NCBI RefSeq assembly: GCF_023516455.1
Contig: NZ_JAMGBA010000003.1
Coordinates: 62,001-126,000, forward strand
Direction of reading: 5' to 3'
Source of the DNA: Sphingomonas caseinilytica
GTDB lineage: Bacteria > Pseudomonadota > Alphaproteobacteria > Sphingomonadales > Sphingomonadaceae
DNA length: 64,000 bases
This document shows, one piece after another, positions 48,163-56,099 of this stretch. A program made the position numbers and the translations under genes. Numbering within the stretch: position 1 is the first letter of the stretch; every line of letters begins with the position of its first letter. The notes under the pieces were generated by a model. That model did not search any database. It worked only from the letters and a program-made list of their open reading frames with translations, and was not told the DNA's origin.

Positions 48163-49518
48163 CTACAGCATCCGCACCCGTGGAACGCCGCTCCGCGTTT
48201 CGCTCAGCTCCTTCAATGCCCAGATGCAGGCATCGGCCCGGTCGGGCGACCGGCTCGGTCCCTCATATTTTCCGCCGACCTGAAGCCCCGAAAGCTCCGC
48301 CTCCAGTTCCGGGAAACAGCCCGCCAGGAATGCCTGCCCCTTCTCGAACCGGATCGCGATCGGCTCGGCCCGTGCCGACTTGCCGCGCGTCGCATGGACC
48401 AGCTTCACTCGAAGCGCGGGATCCGCGGCGTTGAGCACGCTCTTCACCATCGCCCCGCCCTGGTTGGCCTCGGCAATGACATGGCTTGCGCTCCATTCCG
48501 CCGACGCCCGCGCAACCGCCATTGCCCACCCCTCCGGGCTGACGCCATCGACGGTCCGATCGGCCAGCACGTAAAGCTTCCCGTCCCGCCGCCCCGCCAC
48601 CACAATCCCGCAAGCATCGCCGCCCACCGAAACCGGCGGATCGACGCCGACAACGATGCGCTCAAACCCCTCTCCCTTTGAGGGAAAGGGCGACTCGCCG
48701 AAGGCGAGCGGGGTGAGGGGTTGAACCCGCGCCCCTTCCAGCAACACCCTCGGAAACAAGCTCCCCTCCGCCTCGCTCAACAGCTCTCCGTCCAGCTCCT
48801 GCCGCCCAAGCCGGGTCCCGCCATAAGTGGCCAGCATCACCTGCACGAACCTCTTCGGCAGGCAGATATTGTCCTTGGTCCGGCCATGGGTCTCGACGGT
48901 CCATTCCTGCTTTCTGATCTGTTCCAGCAGCGGCCCCGGCCGCGGCGTTGTCGTGACCAGCACCCGGGGCCGCGATCCCAGCCGCAATCCCATCTGCATG
49001 TTGTTCCAGCTTTCTTCCGCGCGACGCCATTTAGCGAGCTCATCCGCCCAGACGATGTGATGCTCCGGCCCGCGCAGCCCATCCGGATTATCGCCCGAGT
49101 AGAGCGTTGCGATGCTGCCGTTCGGCCAGGTCAGGCGATTGAGGCTCGGCTCCCATTTGACCGGCGAGCGATTGTTGCGCGCGATCGACAGAAGACCGCT
49201 CACGCCCTCGACCATCAGGTTTCGCGCCTCGTCGATCGTCGCACCGACAAGCGCGATCCGCCGAGGTCCGGCCCGGGCCAGCTTGTGGACCCATTCCGCC
49301 CCCGCCCTTGTCTTGCCGAATCCGCGCCCGGCCATCATCAGCCACACCCGCCACCCCTCGCCCGGCGGCGGCAGCTGGCTCTTGTGCGCCCACGTCTCGA
49401 ACGCCACGTCGAAGTCGAGCATGTCGCTGAACGACATGGCTTCGATGCGCTTCTCCTGTTCCTCAGGGCTCAGCGCCAGGAAACGCCGGAGTTGCGCCGG
49501 CGTAATGCCAAGGCTCAT
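48163..49518 (-). CDS. GTA/phage large terminase subunit
   Basis: This 451-residue DNA-packaging ATPase/nuclease has Walker A MMAGRGFGKTRAGAEWVHK, Walker B-like EHHIVWADELAKWRR, the motif III segment VLVTTTPRP and nuclease acidic positions in VVGVDPPVSVGGDACG and SPDRADACIWALKEL. It matches the GTA-type large terminase (RcGTA g2). An unusual stretch VQPLTPLAFGESPFPSKGEG is encoded by an inserted 58-bp palindromic repeat (48665-48722) that keeps the frame. The start overlaps the small-terminase stop (ATGA). Portal and capsid genes, which should follow, are absent. Confidence 0.9.
   Translation of the reverse strand: MSLGITPAQLRRFLALSPEEQEKRIEAMSFSDMLDFDVAFETWAHKSQLPPPGEGWRVWLMMAGRGFGKTRAGAEWVHKLARAGPRRIALVGATIDEARNLMVEGVSGLLSIARNNRSPVKWEPSLNRLTWPNGSIATLYSGDNPDGLRGPEHHIVWADELAKWRRAEESWNNMQMGLRLGSRPRVLVTTTPRPGPLLEQIRKQEWTVETHGRTKDNICLPKRFVQVMLATYGGTRLGRQELDGELLSEAEGSLFPRVLLEGARVQPLTPLAFGESPFPSKGEGFERIVVGVDPPVSVGGDACGIVVAGRRDGKLYVLADRTVDGVSPEGWAMAVARASAEWSASHVIAEANQGGAMVKSVLNAADPALRVKLVHATRGKSARAEPIAIRFEKGQAFLAGCFPELEAELSGLQVGGKYEGPSRSPDRADACIWALKELSETRSGVPRVRML
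48665..48722. repeat. 58-bp palindromic repeat inserted in frame in the large terminase gene
   Basis: The element has perfect 8-bp terminal inverted repeats (AACCCCTC / GAGGGGTT) and two internal hairpins (CCCTTTGAGGG and CTCGCCGAAGGCGAG). It resembles widespread short intergenic palindromes. Here it lies inside a coding region and adds about 19 residues without a stop or frameshift. Confidence 0.8.
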
Positions 49519-50006
49519 GGGCGTTCGTCAGCCTCGGCATCCTGGCGCCGCTTCAATCCCTCCAGCTTTTCGAGGATGCGCTCCCTGACTTCGGTCAGTT
49601 CATCCTCGCCGGGCTGATACTGCGCCGCATCGGCCGTATCCGCGTGCCGTTTCAGGAGCGCGACGGCCAGGCTCGTCGAATATTCCCGCATGATCCGGTC
49701 GCCATTCTTCGACGATCGGACCAGCTTGGGCGTGCCGATCATCGCCCGCTCCAGCAGGATCAGCTCCAGCTTCGCATAGCCTTCGCGCACCGCCTGCGCC
49801 CAACTGTTGCGGAACGCTGCGTCCGTTTGGCGCCGACGATGGGCCCAACTAGGGTGAAAACCCGCCGCCTTGGCCGATCGCAGCACATTGCATGTCTCTG
49901 CCAGCGACGCGAAGAAGATGTCGACCTGCTTCTCGGTAATGCGCTGCCAGGACGCACGGCAGCGCCTCAGCCGCGTCTTTCCCTCGACCACCTCTTTCAC
50001 CTGCAT
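49515..50006 (-). CDS. Putative GTA small terminase / DNA-binding packaging protein
   Basis: This 163-residue, basic, helical protein has a helix-turn-helix-like part (QRITEKQVDIFFASLAETCN, VLRSAKAAGFHPSWAHRRRQ), a middle with WAQAVREGYAKLELILLERA, and a long charged C-terminal helix. Position directly before the large terminase with an ATGA overlap fits the small terminase. The first HTH-like segment (NVLRSAKAAGF) recalls phage small-terminase DNA-binding domains. The IS1595-type element begins 71 bp upstream and has probably cut the gene from its original promoter. Confidence 0.72.
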   Translation of the reverse strand: MQVKEVVEGKTRLRRCRASWQRITEKQVDIFFASLAETCNVLRSAKAAGFHPSWAHRRRQTDAAFRNSWAQAVREGYAKLELILLERAMIGTPKLVRSSKNGDRIMREYSTSLAVALLKRHADTADAAQYQPGEDELTEVRERILEKLEGLKRRQDAEADERP

Positions 50007-50068
50007 TCTCCATGCAAAAAGGGCCGGAACTTGCGTCCCGGCCCCGAATCACACTTACCGACTGTTCC

Positions 50069-50076
50069 GACTTTGT
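50069..50076. repeat. Target-site duplication, left copy (GACTTTGT)
   Basis: This 8-bp sequence directly precedes the left end of the IS1595-family element and recurs exactly at 52238-52245. Eight-bp duplications are characteristic of this family. Confidence 0.9.
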
Positions 50077-50133
50077 GGCAATTATATACTTAAGAAAGCA
50101 AGGCAATGAACCAACGAACCAAAGCGGAACAGC

Positions 50134-50805
50134 CTATGGTAATGAAGGTGTTTCAGGTTCTGCGCTCTGTGGAGGCGGAGGCTGATTCAGCCACTGGCAA
50201 AATACTGGTCCGGGCTCTTCCGCACGGAGGGATGCTCTAATCCATCGGCCATCTGGCAATTCGAGAATGTGGTTGTTGAGCGCCTTGGCTAGCGACGTGA
50301 CCGAGTCCCGGATGAAATCTAAGCTGTAATCTTTGTTTCTCTTCTTCAGCACCGCTCGCAGGTGGCCAGTGTGAAGTCGGTCGCAGGAGGTTATGTAGAC
50401 TTTACCAACGAGGTCGCGGACAACCGTATTGGTAGCCCGTGGAAGCATGACATAGACCGTCTCTGGGCTTTGCTCGTAGAACTCCACCGCCTGCGGAAAC
50501 GCCTTGGGGTTGAGCTTACTCAATTCCTCCATCAAGTCTTCGGGGTTCCATTTGTCGATGAATTTCTTGGTCCGGAAATCTGGGTGTTCATTGTGCGCCA
50601 CCAGGACCGCTAAGGCGATTAGTTCAGTCGATCGGCGGAGCTGCATGTAGCAAAATTCGGCAACGAAGCTCAGTTGAATGTTATCATGCCGGTATCGTTC
50701 GACAGCTTCCTCAAGCTGGCCATTGACAGACAGCAAGCGAATTTTGGCCTCGGACATAAGTGAGGCATACCAGTCCAGAATGTCATTCTCTGGGATTTGA
50801 ACCAT
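50134..50805 (-). CDS. IS passenger gene, unknown protein
   Basis: This 223-residue helical protein has MVQIPENDILDWYASLMSEA, IQLSFVAEFCYMQLRRSTEL and LVGKVYITSCDRLHTGHLRA, with a Pro-rich acidic tail (QPPPPQSAEPETPSLP). I do not recognise a family. The N-terminal helices with conserved Arg/His recall HEPN-like bundles, but this is weak. I prefer ATG 50805, with GGTG just upstream, to GTG 50814. It ends 57 bp inside the left end of the IS element, so it is cargo of the element. Confidence 0.6.
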   Translation of the reverse strand: MVQIPENDILDWYASLMSEAKIRLLSVNGQLEEAVERYRHDNIQLSFVAEFCYMQLRRSTELIALAVLVAHNEHPDFRTKKFIDKWNPEDLMEELSKLNPKAFPQAVEFYEQSPETVYVMLPRATNTVVRDLVGKVYITSCDRLHTGHLRAVLKKRNKDYSLDFIRDSVTSLAKALNNHILELPDGRWIRASLRAEEPGPVFCQWLNQPPPPQSAEPETPSLP

Positions 50806-50929
50806 GTCAGACACCGATCAAAAGAAAGAGGACGAGGTGTTGCGGCGGATGCTGGCGACCAAGCCCGCCCCGCACAAGGCCAAGAAGGTGAGCGATGGAA
50901 AACGAGCCCAGCCAACTTCGAATGAGTGA
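50804..50929 (+). CDS. IS passenger gene, 41-residue charged peptide
   Basis: The frame encodes MSDTDQKKEDEVLRRMLATK then PAPHKAKKVSDGKRAQPTSNE. Small proteins with EVLRRML and a Pro/His/Lys stretch occur near mobile genes in alphaproteobacteria as far as I recall. The start codon shares the palindrome CATG with the start of the divergent passenger gene, so only one may be used. GGGA lies eight bases upstream. Function unknown. Confidence 0.5.
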   Translation: MSDTDQKKEDEVLRRMLATKPAPHKAKKVSDGKRAQPTSNE

Positions 50930-50936
50930 CGCCCTG

Positions 50937-51161
50937 CTAGGGGTTGTCGGTTCTCAGGTCCGGAAGAGTGGCTTTGAGCAGTTCTTTGGCGTGACCTTGA
51001 GCCTCTGGACTGAGGCTCGCTAGCGCGTACCGATAAAGGTCCGCGCCCTCCTGCTCAGTGATTGTTTTCTTGGCCGCAAGCAGTTCGATCAATCGCGCAA
51101 CCAACCTATAGGTGAATATAGCTGTTGCGCCAGGATCAGCGTTGAACGTTGGCGTGCCCAT
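50937..51161 (-). CDS. IS passenger gene, 74-residue protein
   Basis: This small protein begins MGTPTFNADPGATAIFTYRL, continues with the helix VARLIELLAAKKTITEQEGA and ends with a second helix (ASLSPEAQGHAKELLKATLP). It looks like a two-helix domain of unknown role. GGAGGG lies five bases before the chosen ATG, which is a good ribosome binding site. It lies between the transposase gene and the other passengers, within the IS boundaries, and is probably transcribed after the transposase. Confidence 0.55.
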   Translation of the reverse strand: MGTPTFNADPGATAIFTYRLVARLIELLAAKKTITEQEGADLYRYALASLSPEAQGHAKELLKATLPDLRTDNP

Positions 51162-51269
51162 ACATTCCCTCCAATACTGCGGAAGATTCGGCTGCACGAA
51201 GCTAGCGCTCACCATCATCGTGTCCAGCGCTTACGGCGCTCACCAATTACAGGCTTTGCCTTGTAGTAA

Positions 51270-52175
51270 TCAGGCTGCGAGCGGACCAATCCGCCGATAG
51301 GTCAGGCGCTTGCCAGCAATGCCCTTGAGGCACAGTTCGGAGCGCTCGAAATCGTTGTTGTTGCGAGTGTTGTAACGGAAGTCGAACTCCACCGTGTAGC
51401 GATGCAAATGCGCTGCGCTGAGATGGTGGTAGGTGCCGACAACGCCACGCTTGAAAATGGAGAAGAAGTTCTCTGCGGTGTTGCTGTGAATGCCGCCAGC
51501 CTTGGCGAACTCACCGGCACCATGAATGACGCGACCATGCTGTGCGAACTCACGGCCAATGCCCCAATAGAAACGGGCGTCATCGGTCATCAGGGTTGAG
51601 GCGCGATCAACGTTGGTAACCAGCGCAGAGCGGACGTTGCCACCGTGGATGTTGGCAATGTGGAAGGAACGGGCGCGACCGTCGCGCTCGACGAGTGAAA
51701 AGACCATCTTCTTGGGCGCTGGAGCGCGATAGGCGCGGCGGTGAGCCTTACCACCAACAAATGTCTCGTCGGCTTCCACGACCACGCCAGAGCCGCCCAG
51801 AGGCGAAGGGTTCTCGTCCTTCATGGCCTCGCGGATACGATGGCACATGAACCAGGCCGTCTTGTAGGTAACGCCAAGCATGCGTTCGATTTGCTTGGCG
51901 CTCATGCCCTTCTTGGAGGCGCAAAGCAGATGCGTAGCGAGCAGCCACTTGTGCAAGCCGATCTTGGAGCGCTCGAACACGGTGCCGACTGTGACAGTGA
52001 ACTGCTCACGGCAGTTGTTGCACTGGTACAGGCCGGGACGGTGGTGAGATCCGGAAAGCCTGGTTGCGGCAATCAGGCCGCAGTGCGGACACTCTGCACC
52101 ATCGGGCCAGCGAATAGCTTCTAGGTGCTCGCGGGCTGCATCCTCATTGGTGAAGCGGGGTGCGGTAATGTCCAT
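51270..52175 (-). CDS. IS1595-family transposase
   Basis: This 301-residue transposase has an N-terminal zinc ribbon (ECPHCGLIAATR with YQCNNCREQF), then TVGTVFERSKIGLHKWLLAT, and the catalytic core typical of ISXO2/IS1595 enzymes: VVVEADETFVGGKAHRRAY, STLMTDDARFYWGIG and GIHSNTAENFFSIFKRGVVG (DDE/N-type residues). The Tyr/His-rich end LHRYTVEFDFRYNTRN is also family-like. The full length and intact motifs suggest it is functional. GGAG lies eight bases before the ATG. Confidence 0.95.
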   Translation of the reverse strand: MDITAPRFTNEDAAREHLEAIRWPDGAECPHCGLIAATRLSGSHHRPGLYQCNNCREQFTVTVGTVFERSKIGLHKWLLATHLLCASKKGMSAKQIERMLGVTYKTAWFMCHRIREAMKDENPSPLGGSGVVVEADETFVGGKAHRRAYRAPAPKKMVFSLVERDGRARSFHIANIHGGNVRSALVTNVDRASTLMTDDARFYWGIGREFAQHGRVIHGAGEFAKAGGIHSNTAENFFSIFKRGVVGTYHHLSAAHLHRYTVEFDFRYNTRNNNDFERSELCLKGIAGKRLTYRRIGPLAA

Positions 52176-52237
52176 GGTGCGTCTCCGTTGAGAAACACCA
52201 TAGATTTCAACACTGCTTTGTCAAGTATATAATTGCC

Positions 52238-52245
52238 GACTTTGT
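52238..52245. repeat. Target-site duplication, right copy (GACTTTGT)
   Basis: This is an exact repeat of 50069-50076 directly after the right end of the IS1595-family element. Confidence 0.9.
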
Positions 52246-52296
52246 GCCAAATCAGCGTGACGATGTCAAGTGTTTTTTACCGATTTGGTTAGCCAC

Positions 52297-53637
52297 TTAA
52301 GCCAAAGGCATCCTCACCACCGCCGCAAACCCTCCGCCCTCATCGACGAATTCCAGCGTCCCCTGATGCGCCGCGACGATTGCCTCGACCAATGTCAGCC
52401 CCAGCCCGGTTCCGTGGATCGCCTCGCTTCCCGGCGCCCGGAAGAAGCGCTCGGTCAGCCGCTCCCGATGCTCGGCATCCACCCCTGGCCCGCTGTCGCG
52501 AACCGTCAGCTTCGCGGTCCGTCCCTCGACCTCCAGGTCCACACGGACGTCACCGCCCTCCGGCGCAAACTTCAGCGCATTGTCGAGCAAATTGGCGATC
52601 GCCTGGAAGATCAGGTTGCGGTCGCCCATCACGGTGCAGGGGACGACAGCCGCCCCCAGCGCATGCTTTCGCCATTCCGCTTCCGGCGCATAGAATTCGA
52701 CCGCGTCGTGGACCAGTTCGTCCAGCTGGACCGGCTTGCGGATGATCCGGTGCCGTCCGGTGTCCAGCCGCGCGATCCGCAGCAGCGCGTCGAAGATCTG
52801 CTGGAGCCGATCCGCCTCGGTCCGCGCCGCCTCGACCTGGTCCGGAGTCAGTGACGATCGGTCCAGCGCGGTCCGTAGCCGCGCCAGCGGAGTCCTCAGC
52901 TCATGCGCGATATTGTCCGACACCCGGCCGAGCGATGCGACCAGTTCCTGGTTCCGGTCGAGCATCGCATTGAGGCTCATGCCCAGCTGGTCGAAATCGT
53001 CTCCCGTCCCTTTCAGCGGCACGCGGATGCCCAAATTCCCGCCCATCACCTGGCTCGCTGTCCCGGTAACGGCTTCCAGCCGCCGTGCGATGATCCAGCT
53101 GGTCAACAGTCCGCCCAATATTCCGAACAGGAGGACGGATAGCGAGCCCCACAAGGCCGCTTCGCCCATTAGCTCCCCCCGGTCGGAAAGCACATCGACA
53201 TCCCGCCCGATGATCAGGCGGCGCCCATCGGCCAGGACAATGTCGCGCGACAGCGCCTCGTTGTCGGCCTCGTCGCCGTCGCTGTAGAGATCTGCCTCGA
53301 TGGCGACCCACTCGTTGCGATGAACATCCGGCCATGTGGGCAAATTGCCGGTCAGCAGCGTTCCATCACGGTCCAGCAACGCGTCGAACGCCCTGTTTTC
53401 CGACTCAACCTTGCGCCGTTCGATGAGCGCAGCCGTCAGCGCCTTCTCACCGCGCGCTTCATAAATCGCCAGCAGCCGGTCAGACTCCTGCCGGACCTCC
53501 GCACGCACGGCATTCATGGGGGTCCGGACGCCGAAATAATAGATACCGGCCACCAGGCTACCGGTTGCCAGGAACGTAACGGCGATCAGCGTTCCGGTCA
53601 GGCGGATCACAAGGCTGGAGGCAAGCCGCTTCGGCAT
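52297..53637 (-). CDS. Sensor histidine kinase
   Basis: This 446-residue inner-membrane kinase has an N-terminal TM segment (IRLTGTLIAVTFLATGSLVA), a periplasmic loop of about 125 residues, and a second TM segment (LWGSLSVLLFGILGGLLTSW). A HAMP domain and the HisKA motif SDNIAHELRTPLARLR follow. The ATPase domain has N-box NLLDNALKFAPEGG, G1 DSGPGVD, F-box ERFFR and G2 GTGLGLTLV. I start at MPKRLASSL, which overlaps the response regulator stop. The signal sensed is unknown. The IS element inserted shortly downstream of its 3' end, leaving the gene intact. Confidence 0.95.
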   Translation of the reverse strand: MPKRLASSLVIRLTGTLIAVTFLATGSLVAGIYYFGVRTPMNAVRAEVRQESDRLLAIYEARGEKALTAALIERRKVESENRAFDALLDRDGTLLTGNLPTWPDVHRNEWVAIEADLYSDGDEADNEALSRDIVLADGRRLIIGRDVDVLSDRGELMGEAALWGSLSVLLFGILGGLLTSWIIARRLEAVTGTASQVMGGNLGIRVPLKGTGDDFDQLGMSLNAMLDRNQELVASLGRVSDNIAHELRTPLARLRTALDRSSLTPDQVEAARTEADRLQQIFDALLRIARLDTGRHRIIRKPVQLDELVHDAVEFYAPEAEWRKHALGAAVVPCTVMGDRNLIFQAIANLLDNALKFAPEGGDVRVDLEVEGRTAKLTVRDSGPGVDAEHRERLTERFFRAPGSEAIHGTGLGLTLVEAIVAAHQGTLEFVDEGGGFAAVVRMPLA

Positions 53638-54308
53638 CAGCCTTTGACCCGATAACCGACACCGCGAACCGTCTCGATCACCTCGTTCGCCCCGTCGTCG
53701 CCCAGCTTCTGGCGAAGCCGGCTGACATGCTGGTCGACGATATTGGTCTGCGGATCGAACCGGTAATCCCACACCGCTTCCAGAAGCATGCTTCGGGTCA
53801 CCACGCGCCCGGCATTGCGAAGGAGCACTTCAAGGATCTGGAATTCGCGGCTGGTCAACCGCACTTCCTCGCCGCGCACCAGCACGTGCCGCCGAAGCAG
53901 GTCCATCTCCAATCCGTGGGCCGCCAGCCGTTCGACCTGCTTCGCCGCCGCCGGCCGTCGGCCGAGCGCCTCGACCCGCGCGATCAGCTCCTGCAGCGAA
54001 AAGGGCTTGGACAGATAATCGTCGCCGCCCTTCCTCAAGCCTTCGACGCGATCGTCGACCTCGCCCAATGCGGTCAGGATCATGACCGGCGTCGCGTTGG
54101 CCGCGGCCCGCATGGTCTGCAGAATCGTCATCCCATCGACGCCCGGCAGCATCCGGTCCAGCACGATCACATCGTGCGCCTGTTCGGCGACCGAATAGAG
54201 GCCCGCCTTGCCGTCGCGGCAAATGTCAACGACATGGCCGCTTTCGCGAAGGCCTTTCGCGACATAATCGGCCAGCGTCCGGTCGTCCTCGATCAGAAGC
54301 ACTTTCAT
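53637..54308 (-). CDS. OmpR-family response regulator
   Basis: This 223-residue regulator has the receiver domain MKVLLIEDDRTLADYVAKGL with phospho-acceptor Asp in VIVLDRMLPGVDGM and the Lys in YLSKPFSLQELIARV. The winged-helix output domain contains VRLTSREFQILEVLLRNAG and VVDQHVSRLRQKLGDD, closing with VRGVGYRVKG. Its stop shares one base with the kinase start, so they form a two-gene operon. The kinase-regulator pair resembles QseB/TctD-like systems in layout, but targets cannot be inferred. Confidence 0.96.
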   Translation of the reverse strand: MKVLLIEDDRTLADYVAKGLRESGHVVDICRDGKAGLYSVAEQAHDVIVLDRMLPGVDGMTILQTMRAAANATPVMILTALGEVDDRVEGLRKGGDDYLSKPFSLQELIARVEALGRRPAAAKQVERLAAHGLEMDLLRRHVLVRGEEVRLTSREFQILEVLLRNAGRVVTRSMLLEAVWDYRFDPQTNIVDQHVSRLRQKLGDDGANEVIETVRGVGYRVKG

Positions 54309-54432
54309 CCAGCCCCACTGATAAGGCGCGCGCCCGGAATTCCCAGCCTTCGCGGGTCCGGGCCCCCAACATTTGCAAAATCAAACAAAACTGAAAGATC
54401 GGCGCAAAATTGGCGGCCTAAATCATCGCGCC

Positions 54433-55623
54433 ATGAACATGGCCAGTCAGTTCCGGTGGCGTTCTGCCGCGCCGCGCATCCAGCTCTTCGTCAGCGATCT
54501 CACCGCGACCGGCGTGGTCCGCAACGCAATCGCCATCGCCAACGAAGCTGCTGCGTCGGGCTATGAGGTACGGCTCCTTACCTGCCGCCCCGACGGCGTC
54601 CTCCGGAACCAGATCCGCCCCGACGTCACAGTCGTCAGGCTCGTCAGGAGCGCCGAAAAAGGCCGGTCGCGCCGGTTCCAGCTCAAGCAGGCACTCCTCG
54701 AATATCGGCGGCACTGCCGCGAATGGCGGCCGGACATCATGTTTTCGGCCGGAAATCACGGCCATTTGCTAAGCACATTCGCCTGGTTCGGCCTGCCGGG
54801 GACGAAGCTTTTGAGGATCAGCAACGACCTCGATCACGGCGATCCCTCCCCAGTCGTCAGCTGGTGGCGCAGCCTCAAGTTCCGCCTGATTTCCAACCTG
54901 GCCGACCGATTGGTTTTCGTGTCGCGCGCCCTTGGCGATCATCCGCTGCTCGGACTCCATCTCGCCAGCGGCAAGGCGGCGGTCATACCCAACGGAGTCG
55001 ATGTGGAAGGCGTATGCGCCGCTTCGCACCAGCCATGCACTCATCGCTGGGCGGCGGATCGCTCCCTGCCCTTCGTCCTGGCGGTTGGCCGCCATGTGAA
55101 GCAGAAGAATCTCGGTACGCTGCTCAGGGCCTTTGCGATCGCCCGCAAAAGCCGGCCGATGCGCCTCATCATCCTCGGCGACGGCAACATGGACGAAACG
55201 GCCCGCCTTTCCGCGCTCTCGCTCGACCTCGGCATCGCCGACGACGTCGACCTTGTTCCGGCGACCGCCAACCCCTTCCCCCTGATGGCGGCCGCCGGAA
55301 CATTGGCCCTCCCTTCACTCTGGGAGGGCTCGTCGAACGTGCTGCTGGAGGCCATGGCCTGCGGCACGCCCGTCGTCGCCTCGCGCACGGCCGGCGATGC
55401 GGAACATGTTCTGGACGGCGGCAAATACGGCCTTCTCGTCGACCCCCATGAAATCGACGGGCTCGCGGCCGCTCTCGTTCGCCAGACGGGACCCGACCGG
55501 GTGCAGCCCGGCGATCGTGTGAATGCATTCTCGCGGGACAAGACGATGGCCCGCTACGTCGCCATGTTCGACGAGCTCGTCGCGAGCGCGGCCCGGCATG
55601 CGCCGATCGAACGGCTCGCCTAG
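54433..55623 (+). CDS. GT4-family glycosyltransferase
   Basis: This 396-residue glycosyltransferase has the GT-B fold. Its N-terminal domain holds IQLFVSDLTATGVVRNAIAI and its C-terminal nucleotide-sugar domain holds AVGRHVKQKNLGTLLRAFAI. The family EX7E motif lies in SLWEGSSNVLLEAMACGTPV. Before that, LIILGDGNMDETARL matches the GT4 pattern. Surface polysaccharide or glycolipid synthesis is likely, but the acceptor is unknown and no other glycan genes are adjacent. The start MNMASQFRW is preferred over a longer frame running from the divergent promoter region. Confidence 0.9.
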   Translation: MNMASQFRWRSAAPRIQLFVSDLTATGVVRNAIAIANEAAASGYEVRLLTCRPDGVLRNQIRPDVTVVRLVRSAEKGRSRRFQLKQALLEYRRHCREWRPDIMFSAGNHGHLLSTFAWFGLPGTKLLRISNDLDHGDPSPVVSWWRSLKFRLISNLADRLVFVSRALGDHPLLGLHLASGKAAVIPNGVDVEGVCAASHQPCTHRWAADRSLPFVLAVGRHVKQKNLGTLLRAFAIARKSRPMRLIILGDGNMDETARLSALSLDLGIADDVDLVPATANPFPLMAAAGTLALPSLWEGSSNVLLEAMACGTPVVASRTAGDAEHVLDGGKYGLLVDPHEIDGLAAALVRQTGPDRVQPGDRVNAFSRDKTMARYVAMFDELVASAARHAPIERLA

Positions 55624-55701
55624 CGTGCCGATTTCCGGTATCTTCGACAGTCGAGGGGTTCCGGGGGATTTGGACACCTCTCCGGTTGCTTGACCGTAGA
55701 G

Positions 55702-55735
55702 GGGTCGGACCGCCGAAAGCAGGTCCGGCCCTTTT
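55702..55735 (+). terminator. Rho-independent terminator after the glycosyltransferase
   Basis: GGGTCGGACC (55702-55711) pairs with GGTCCGGCCC (55722-55731), with one G-T pair, around GCCGAAAGCA, and TTTT follows. It ends the plus-strand transcript of the glycosyltransferase. Confidence 0.8.
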
Positions 55736-55738
55736 ATC

Positions 55739-55927
55739 TTATGCGTGACTTTGCCTGAGCTCACCGCACCGCGCGCAAAGCTCGTCTTGGGGCGGCGTGG
55801 TCGTCCGGATGGAAAAGGTGCGGGTTGGATAGTCCTCGCAAAGCGTATGGAAATGCCACCGCTTTTGGCGAACGCCCTTTAATATGCCACGGCGATACTC
55901 TGACACCGGTTTCCCCCAATGACGCAA
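55739..55927 (-). CDS. Small CxxC protein, paralogue 1
   Basis: This 62-residue protein reads MRHWGKPVSEYRRGILKGVR, then WHFHTLCEDYPTRTFSI, and ends DELCARCGELRQSHA. The pattern WG-x2-V-x2-YRRG, C-E-x-YPT and LCxRC is shared with the 70-residue product at 56281-56493, so both are likely real. The CxxC with the upstream Cys may bind zinc. No family is recognised. It is convergent with the glycosyltransferase, separated by the terminator. Confidence 0.6.
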   Translation of the reverse strand: MRHWGKPVSEYRRGILKGVRQKRWHFHTLCEDYPTRTFSIRTTTPPQDELCARCGELRQSHA

Positions 55928-56065
55928 CCGAGCAACGAGAGATTATCCGCCTCGATCATCGGGGAGTCCAGCGCAATCGGTTCAAGGCCAAACGCAACGA
56001 TTGAGGGGCCAGTTCGTTAAAGGGTCGCGGAATGACTGCCCCCCCGGTTTTCCGCTGCGTACCGG

Positions 56066-56095
56066 GCCCCCGACTGTCCCCAGCCGGGGGCTTTC
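56066..56095 (+). terminator. Terminator-like hairpin
   Basis: GCCCCCG (56066-56072) pairs with CGGGGGC (56085-56091) and TTTCG follows. The stem is perfect but the T-tract is only three long. Confidence 0.5.
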
Positions 56096-56099
56096 GCGT

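Larger units (their letters stand above)
50077..52237. mobile_element. Complete IS1595-family insertion element with passenger genes
   Basis: The ends are inverted repeats: GGCAATTATATACTT followed by AAGAAAGCA on the left (50077-50100), and the same with GACAAAGCA read from the right end inwards. The match is about 22 of 24 positions. Both flanks carry GACTTTGT, an exact 8-bp duplication. The element is 2161 bp long, longer than the about 1 kb needed for a transposase. The remainder carries three small genes not related to transposition. It inserted between the GTA small-terminase gene and the two-component genes. Confidence 0.9.

Noticed and set aside
53638-53772. N-terminal extension of the histidine kinase
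   Set aside because: It would run inside the response regulator in another frame; the Met overlapping the regulator stop gives the normal kinase start.
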